This document shows, piece after piece, positions 59,701-64,000 of a DNA stretch of 64,000 bases (positions within the stretch are counted from its first letter, which is position 1; each line of letters opens with the position of its first letter). The DNA comes from Cyclina sinensis (taxonomy: Eukaryota; Mollusca; Bivalvia; Venerida; Veneridae), in contig JAAONU010000009.1 of assembly GCA_012932295.1 (NCBI GenBank), positions 919,197-983,196 of the forward strand. The letters run 5' to 3'. Below the pieces are notes generated by a model. The model did no database searches and was not told the DNA's origin. It was given only the letters and a program-made list of their open reading frames with translations. Both the position numbers and the translations under genes were made by a program.

Positions 59701-62286
59701 TTTCTAAGTATTTTCATTATGCATTAATACAACAAACACAGACTTGGGATCGTTTTGATTCAGACATATTTTTTTTAACAAGACATTGCTAAAAAACAGA
59801 ACAAAGGTTGTATCCATTTAATGTTTTCCTATGTACGTCATGAAGTGTTATGCATGTTTGTAAACTATTGTACTATCTGAATATTTTTTTAAATTTTGTG
59901 AAAAGATCCCTTACATTTTGGCCAATGAAATGTTTCCTTCCATTGCCATGTGTACTTTATAAAGATTTGTTACCTGGTTGTATATTAAATGAGGTGAATC
60001 AAACTGTCTTTCTTTGTAAAACTTGTCAGGGTATCCTTTTATGATAATTTTGTCATTATGATAACATTACCTGGCATAAAAATCAAATATTTCACAGAAC
60101 AATTTTTAGTTCATTCCCAATCATGATGACAATAGTTCCCACATTTACCTGAAACTCATCATTTTTCTGTCTAAAGCTGAGAAACAGCATACACATTAAC
60201 ATAGTCAAGCCCCAGTGTGGTAGGGGCTGTTTTTAAGATTATAAACAACATGCATGGTAAAATATCATAACATTTTTAGATTGTTGTTTCCTTCAAAGAT
60301 TTCAGCATTATCATAATAAAGAAGAATGCCCACCCAGGGCTCGACAAATACACTTGTCTGCTCATAATTGCAAGCAGAAACTAACTCTGGGTGAGTTAAT
60401 CTTCTGACAGTACTCGTCCTGCAGGACAAATAGAATTTCTAGCCAAAATTAATCAAATTTCATGTTTTAAACACACATAAAACAGAATATAAAATAATGC
60501 CTGTATTTGATGTGCAAACCAGATGTTGCTTTATAGCATACAATGCAAAACTCTGTCCAGATCCTTTAACATAACATAATCTAAAAGTTTGATGCTTAGA
60601 TTCCAGTACAGCACACATCAAACTTTATTACTATGAAAAAAGATGTCTGTTCACATGAACTACAGGGCGAGTACAAATTGCAGCAGAAGGTGTGAAAATT
60701 AAAAGCTGCTTGTTCTGCAAGAAGAGCTGCTTCCAGGGAATTTTTGTCCAGCACTGCCACGTGCTGTAAATGCACAGACAGATTAAAAGGATATAATTAT
60801 GAAAAGATTATTTTTAAAATGTCCAGATAACTGACACCCTAGTTAAAATAATTCAACTGATGTCTTCAGCATATTCTGAAATATTTTGATTTTGGTCAGG
60901 ATCTCTCAGAGGAGAGATACTGACCCATAGAAACAATAACACATAATCTCCACTGCCCTACAATTAGTTGGACTGACACCCAGTTAACTGATATCATGCC
61001 AGTGTAGACAAAGTCTTGTCAACTCATTTTTTTTCACTTTTGCAAAGACTGACCTGGTAAAGGACATTGACATTCACAATCTATGTTTAGTATCGGGTCC
61101 CACGTTTTACCGGAATCGACCATTTTTACCAGAATCTACCGGAATCGACTTTGCATTACCGGAATCGACCTATATTTCATACATAAGCCAATTTTTTTTC
61201 AACATTAAACATTGTTTATTAATATATAATATAATTAATGTAATTACAAAAGTAAATTGAAGTATTTTCGAGTGGAAAGATTTTACATGAGGAAGAAAAT
61301 CGGCGAGTTGCGGAAGATTTGCGCATACGGATATACGCCGGAATCGGCCTGTATTTCATAAATAAATCGAAATTAAGTCATACAGAAGTTTTTTTTTCAT
61401 TACTCAAAATCAGAAATAACATATTTACTAAATGTTTTTGAAGTTTCTTTGAGTGGAAAGATGTTGCAAGAGAAAGAAAATCGGCGAGTTGCTGAAAATT
61501 TGCGCATATGGATATACACCGGAATCGGCCTGTATTTCATAAATAAATTGAATTTAAGTCATTCCACTGATAAAAGCTGGCACAGTTTGGGTAGCCTTAA
61601 TAGCCCGCCCGCTTAGCTCAATAGGTAGAGCACTGGATTAGTAATCCATCGGTCGTTGGTTCGACCCCTGGGCAGGGCAAAATTTCTCTGTGACAATTGA
61701 TCTCAGACATTGAGTCTAATGTTCATTTGTCTCTCACCGCTGATTCAGACTAGATCAAGTGGGAACAGTAGTCAGTCACTTGCGGAGAAATTGGCAATTA
61801 CTGGTTAGTTTTCCAGGAAAACCGGTTCGGTGGACTGACCGCCGAGATATAACCTATGTGTTGAAATTGGCGTTAAACCCCAAATCAATCAATTAGCCTT
61901 AATCTCGGTCGGTAATCCATTCCAGAGTCGTATAGTCCTTTGGAAGAATGGGTACTGAAGTTCACTGAAGATTATGTGTGGGTATTGGATATATTTTATG
62001 CAACCCTTCAGTTCACATTTGATCCAATATAAGTGTGTTAAATTTTTCCTTAACAATCTAAAATACTTCCGACAAACTTAAAAGAAAGCAAAAATAAATA
62101 AAACAGACGTCGCGAAATTGTAGAACTAATCAGAATTTCTTCTAAATTTAACATTTACGCTTATCAAATATACTGAACGAAAAGGCTCATCTACTCAGGT
62201 TGAAGGCTCATACATACCTCCAATTCCTGACTCTCTAAATCTTTTGCTACTGCTCCGTAATCTGTAATTTGTTGCTCTATTTCCAT
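54098..62286 (-). CDS. COPS8: COP9 signalosome complex subunit 8 (COPS8/CSN8)
   Basis: Seven exons on the - strand (62286-62218, 59005-58935, 58242-58194, 57589-57460, 56252-56145, 55712-55650, 54177-54098), all GT/AG and in phase, give 189 residues against 209 in human. CSN8 is the smallest PCI-domain subunit of the COP9 signalosome, which removes NEDD8 from cullin-RING ubiquitin ligases. Signature stretches run in order: [104 protein letters not shown] and [17 protein letters not shown]. The whole PCI fold is covered. The 20-residue shortfall lies mainly at the N-terminus and in the linker before NEQQL. The start Met at 62286 is the first in frame, with exon 1 ending in GAG|GTATGT. Introns carry SINEs and MITEs; the gene converges with tamalin. 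Confidence 0.93.
54930..55590 (+). mobile_element. Pearl-like element in COPS8 intron 6
   Basis: Three to four diverged ~170-bp cores (CATCATGCCAAACCATCCTG, AAGTTTGAAGGTCCTGAGA, GAGTTACTGACTGG) end in CCCTTTTGAAAGAAGGGGGG and CATAATT, the same hairpin + GGGGGCATAA ending as the element at 1082-1985. There is no ACGG tract here. Confidence 0.5.
55650..55712 (-). CDS. COPS8: COPS8 exon 6
   Basis: Acceptor ATTTTAG, donor GTAACT. Encodes [20 protein letters not shown] plus P, corresponding to human EQGWQADSTTRMVLPRKP. Confidence 0.9.
56145..56252 (-). CDS. COPS8: COPS8 exon 5
   Basis: Acceptor TTTTCAG, donor GTAAAT. Encodes [19 protein letters not shown] to MPVNDAIK, the most conserved PCI segment (human [18 protein letters not shown]). 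Confidence 0.93.
56395..56480 (-). repeat. tRNA-derived SINE fragment, reverse
   Basis: On the - strand TTTAGCTCAGTGGTCAAGTG is a good tRNA A-box/D-arm. The B-box half is decayed. Confidence 0.4.
56690..56738. repeat. poly-T/poly-G homopolymer junction
   Basis: About 21 T followed directly by about 28 G, the same T-then-G order as the reverse complement of 886-933. Confidence 0.8.
57460..57589 (-). CDS. COPS8: COPS8 exon 4
   Basis: Acceptor TTTTACAG, donor GTGGGT. Encodes [20 protein letters not shown] to DVMTAVL, matching human GGIWSVGQRIWQRDFPGIY. Confidence 0.93.
58194..58242 (-). CDS. COPS8: COPS8 exon 3
   Basis: Acceptor TTTTCAG, donor GTAAGA. A 49-nt exon encoding (I)[16 protein letters not shown], matching human NNARYLWKRIPPAIKS. 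Confidence 0.92.
58420..58665. repeat. Probable SINE remnants in COPS8 intron 2
   Basis: A reversed tRNA-like part (TCACCTCTGGATCAGAAG ... CCTTTACCACTGTTCCTC) is followed by a B-box-like stretch GGTCGAAGGTTCGGGG on the + strand. Too decayed for boundaries. Confidence 0.3.
58935..59005 (-). CDS. COPS8: COPS8 exon 2
   Basis: Acceptor TTTTTTCAG, donor GTAAGC. Encodes [20 protein letters not shown] plus QND, matching human [20 protein letters not shown]. Confidence 0.92.
59404..59600 (+). repeat. tRNA-derived SINE in COPS8 intron 1
   Basis: GCTGTTGTCTAGTGGTTAAAC is a tRNA A-box/D-arm. A degenerate B-box (ATGGGACTGAGCTCC) follows at tRNA-like distance, then a SINE body with CCTTTCAGACGACCGGGG. 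Confidence 0.45.
60335..60756. mobile_element. Possible hAT-like MITE
   Basis: The left end CAGGGCTCGACAAA and right end TTTGTCCAGCACTG are inverted repeats with two mismatches in 14. CAG...CTG ends fit hAT elements. I see no convincing 8-bp duplication, so confidence is limited. Confidence 0.35.
61090..61560. repeat. CCGGAATCG repeats and ~181-bp tandem duplication
   Basis: 'ACCGGAATCGACC' recurs four to five times at 61108-61170 with variable spacing. Then a ~181-bp unit (GAGTGGAAAGAT, AAAATCGGCGAGTTGC, CGGAATCGGCCTGTATTTCA) occurs twice, from about 61270 and 61451. Function unknown. Confidence 0.7.
61604..61895 (+). repeat. tRNA-derived SINE with conserved-looking central domain
   Basis: The 5' end is strongly tRNA-like: TTAGCTCAATAGGTAGAGC D-arm, anticodon loop TTAGTAA (AGT, Thr-like) and GGTTCGACCCC B-box. 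The acceptor and T-stem pairing is poor, so this is not a functional tRNA gene. A SINE body follows (CCAGGAAAACCGGTTCGGTG, GACTGACCGCC, TGGCGTTAAACCCC) and a short ATC/AATC-type tail (CAAATCAATCAATT). Metazoan SINEs share such central domains; which one applies here needs a search. Confidence 0.7.
62218..62286 (-). CDS. COPS8: COPS8 exon 1
   Basis: ATG at 62286; encodes [20 protein letters not shown] plus ELE; donor GTATGT. A poly-A/poly-T run lies just upstream of the ATG. The last residues match human NQELE. I could not see the transcription start. Confidence 0.88.
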
Positions 62287-62790
62287 TTCAACTTTTTTTT
62301 TTTTGCTTAGGGTTTAAGTTACTAAATTTTACAAGATTAATCAGCACTATATCTATCGAAGGCTATCGTAGCAGTTACTTCCCTTTATCTATTACAGTGA
62401 TAAAGTCTGTACGTATTTTTGTTTTATCACGTATAAAAACATATATTTTATAGGAAATATTTTCTGCTGATAAATCCCTTCGCAAGAAATGAGCCCCACA
62501 CCCACCGACTAGGATATCTAAAAAAAAGGGGGGGGGGGGGAGCTTGGGCCCCATATGTCAATGTGTCTTTAATTATACCTAAGTAGATATTCAGGCTATA
62601 TTTGTCTGGAATTCGATTTAGCTAACCAGGCGTAAAATGAGGAAGGAGTGTTTGTCTTTTGATAAAGTTAAAAGGATTCCAGCCGAATTCTGAGTTTTGT
62701 ACCCGTAACCTTACAGAAGGCTAAGGTAAAGGTTTCTTATTTATCGTGGGTAGTAAACGAAAGTCCTCACCTGTTGTGGATGAAACAACT
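62287..62790. other. COPS8 5' flank
   Basis: The promoter should lie here. No TATA box is clear. A short A-run then G-run occurs at 62521-62540. Confidence 0.35.
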
Positions 62791-62799
62791 TATTTCTAG

Positions 62800-62948
62800 T
62801 AGAGCCCGATACTGCTGGAAACAATATCCGGTTAGGTTACCATCCAGTCATGGGAAATCAGTCGGTAACTCTGTCGCTACCAGGAGTAGAACCCGGGTCG
62901 CTAGCCTCGTAGCTCAACGTACAAACCACTCGGCCACCGAGAACCGAG
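62800..62948 (-). repeat. tRNA-derived SINE, reverse
   Basis: On the - strand CTCGGTGGCCGAGTGGTTTG is a Leu/Ser-type tRNA A-box and GGGTTCTACTCC a B-box, followed by a SINE body. The short frames here are translations of it. Confidence 0.55.
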
Positions 62949-64000
62949 CTAAAATGCCAAAACCATTGATCCATCGAGGCTTTCAAAACAAAAGTAATGT
63001 TGAGGGTAATAGTAATTTCGACTAAACTTTTGCGAAAATTATGTTTGCTAGCTACTAGCGTCACTCTTTTACTTTGCTTATATTAATGCATTTATATTTA
63101 TGTAAGACTTATGAAAATAAATCGTTACAATTAGAGCATGGAGTTTTTCTACAGAATGATACACATTATCAAAATCAGACAGAACAAAAAGTTACTGAAA
63201 GAATGTGTGCAGTCTTGTCAAATAATCAGAATCAAATCTTTTAAATGTTTCATTCAAAACACTTCTTTTCATGCAAAAATATTTTTTTCTTTTTTTTTCC
63301 TTTTTTCTCTTTTTTTCTTTCCCCTTTTCTGTTTTTCCACTTTTTTCTTTTCTTTTTTTATACGATAATAATTTCCACTCTGCTAGTTAACTTCTTATAT
63401 CATGTAATAAGTCGATTTTGACGTGTATTTTTTATCTTATTTATTTTCAAAAACAAAATATTATTTTAACCGGTTCGTATGGTGCAGAAGCTTTAGGTCG
63501 CTAACTAAGTCTGTTCTGTTTCTGAGACGAGTGCTTTAAATAGGGCAATGATCGCAAACGATACTCTAAATAGAGCAATTGTCACGGAAATATCAAGTTA
63601 AAAATAGGTGGGTTCACACCCGTTAACCCGTTGCGAGTAGAACAGCTGGTTGCGAGTAGAACAACTGTACTTTACCTTTTGGCAGGTGTTGCACATGGGT
63701 AAGTTTTTTTCAATCTTGCAATCTATTGCTGCAAAATATATTAAAGAAAGTTGTGTCTGTAAAAAAATACATAAAAGAACAACATATCTTGAGAATCCGG
63801 GTTAAAACTGACATATATCAAGTAAGTAATAGCGAGTTAAACGTGTAATTTTTCAGAGAAAACACGAAACGTACATTTAATGCGATATTTTTAATCAACC
63901 CATCTATAAAGGGCTAATTTATTAACGTGGTGGTTTCAGGGTTTTGGGTTGAAAAAACGTACCCAAGTGCAAAACCTGCCAAAAGTAACGTACACATGTT
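62949..64000. other. Non-coding, with T/C-rich run
   Basis: A polypyrimidine low-complexity run lies at 63278-63360. A direct duplication of GTTGCGAGTAGAACA occurs near 63631 and 63649. No exon or element is recognised. Confidence 0.4.

Noticed and set aside
61610..61680. Functional tRNA-Thr(AGT) gene
   Set aside because: The D-arm, anticodon loop and B-box look right, but the T-stem and acceptor stem do not pair well, and a SINE body follows directly. It is the head of a SINE.

Overview
This window looks like nuclear DNA of a lophotrochozoan animal, most likely a bivalve mollusc; I could not determine the species. It is AT-rich, its genes are split by long introns, and it is full of tRNA-derived SINEs, short inverted-repeat elements, and tandem-core elements that end in a hairpin and often carry an ACGG microsatellite, like the 'pearl' elements described in bivalves. 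There is no operon-like organisation, and there are no CRISPR arrays or prokaryotic features.

Two host genes are well supported. The first, on the + strand, encodes a tamalin (GRASP)/CYTIP-type scaffold. Seven exons between 32747 and 47551 join in frame into a PDZ domain, a coiled coil and a long Ser/Asn-rich tail that ends in a class I PDZ ligand. A probable first coding exon lies at 9177-9218, about 23.5 kb upstream, in matching phase. The second, on the - strand (62286 down to 54098), is COP9 signalosome subunit 8 (COPS8), complete in seven exons and 189 residues. The two genes converge, with their stop codons about 6.5 kb apart.

The putative first tamalin intron holds the largest single element: a near-intact, antisense Ty3/gypsy retrotransposon (20283-29976). 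It has 1.17-kb LTRs that differ by one indel in my reading and a 5-bp target duplication. Gag and pol share one frame and are separated by a single UAG, which suggests stop-codon readthrough. A small membrane-protein ORF sits in the env position behind a well-formed splice acceptor.

From left to right: 1-4.9 kb holds a 167-bp tandem-core element, a foldback element and a SINE. 4.9-7.1 kb is a decayed pogo/Tigger-like transposase gene. 7.15-8.38 kb is an element whose inverted copy lies at 18.1-19.3 kb. 9.2-20 kb is intronic, with MITEs and simple repeats. 20.3-30 kb is the retrotransposon. 30.7-32.3 kb holds hairpin-ended elements. 32.7-47.6 kb is the tamalin exon body, with introns carrying 59-bp and ~17-bp minisatellites, SINEs and a piggyBac-like MITE. 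47.6-54 kb is intergenic, with 51-bp and ~153-bp tandem repeats. 54.1-62.3 kb is COPS8, with SINEs and MITEs in its introns. The remainder is its 5' flank.

I found no clearly new host system. The points most worth checking are the retrotransposon's expression strategy (UAG readthrough plus a spliced env-position membrane protein) and a two-copy TIR element with a built-in tRNA-like segment.
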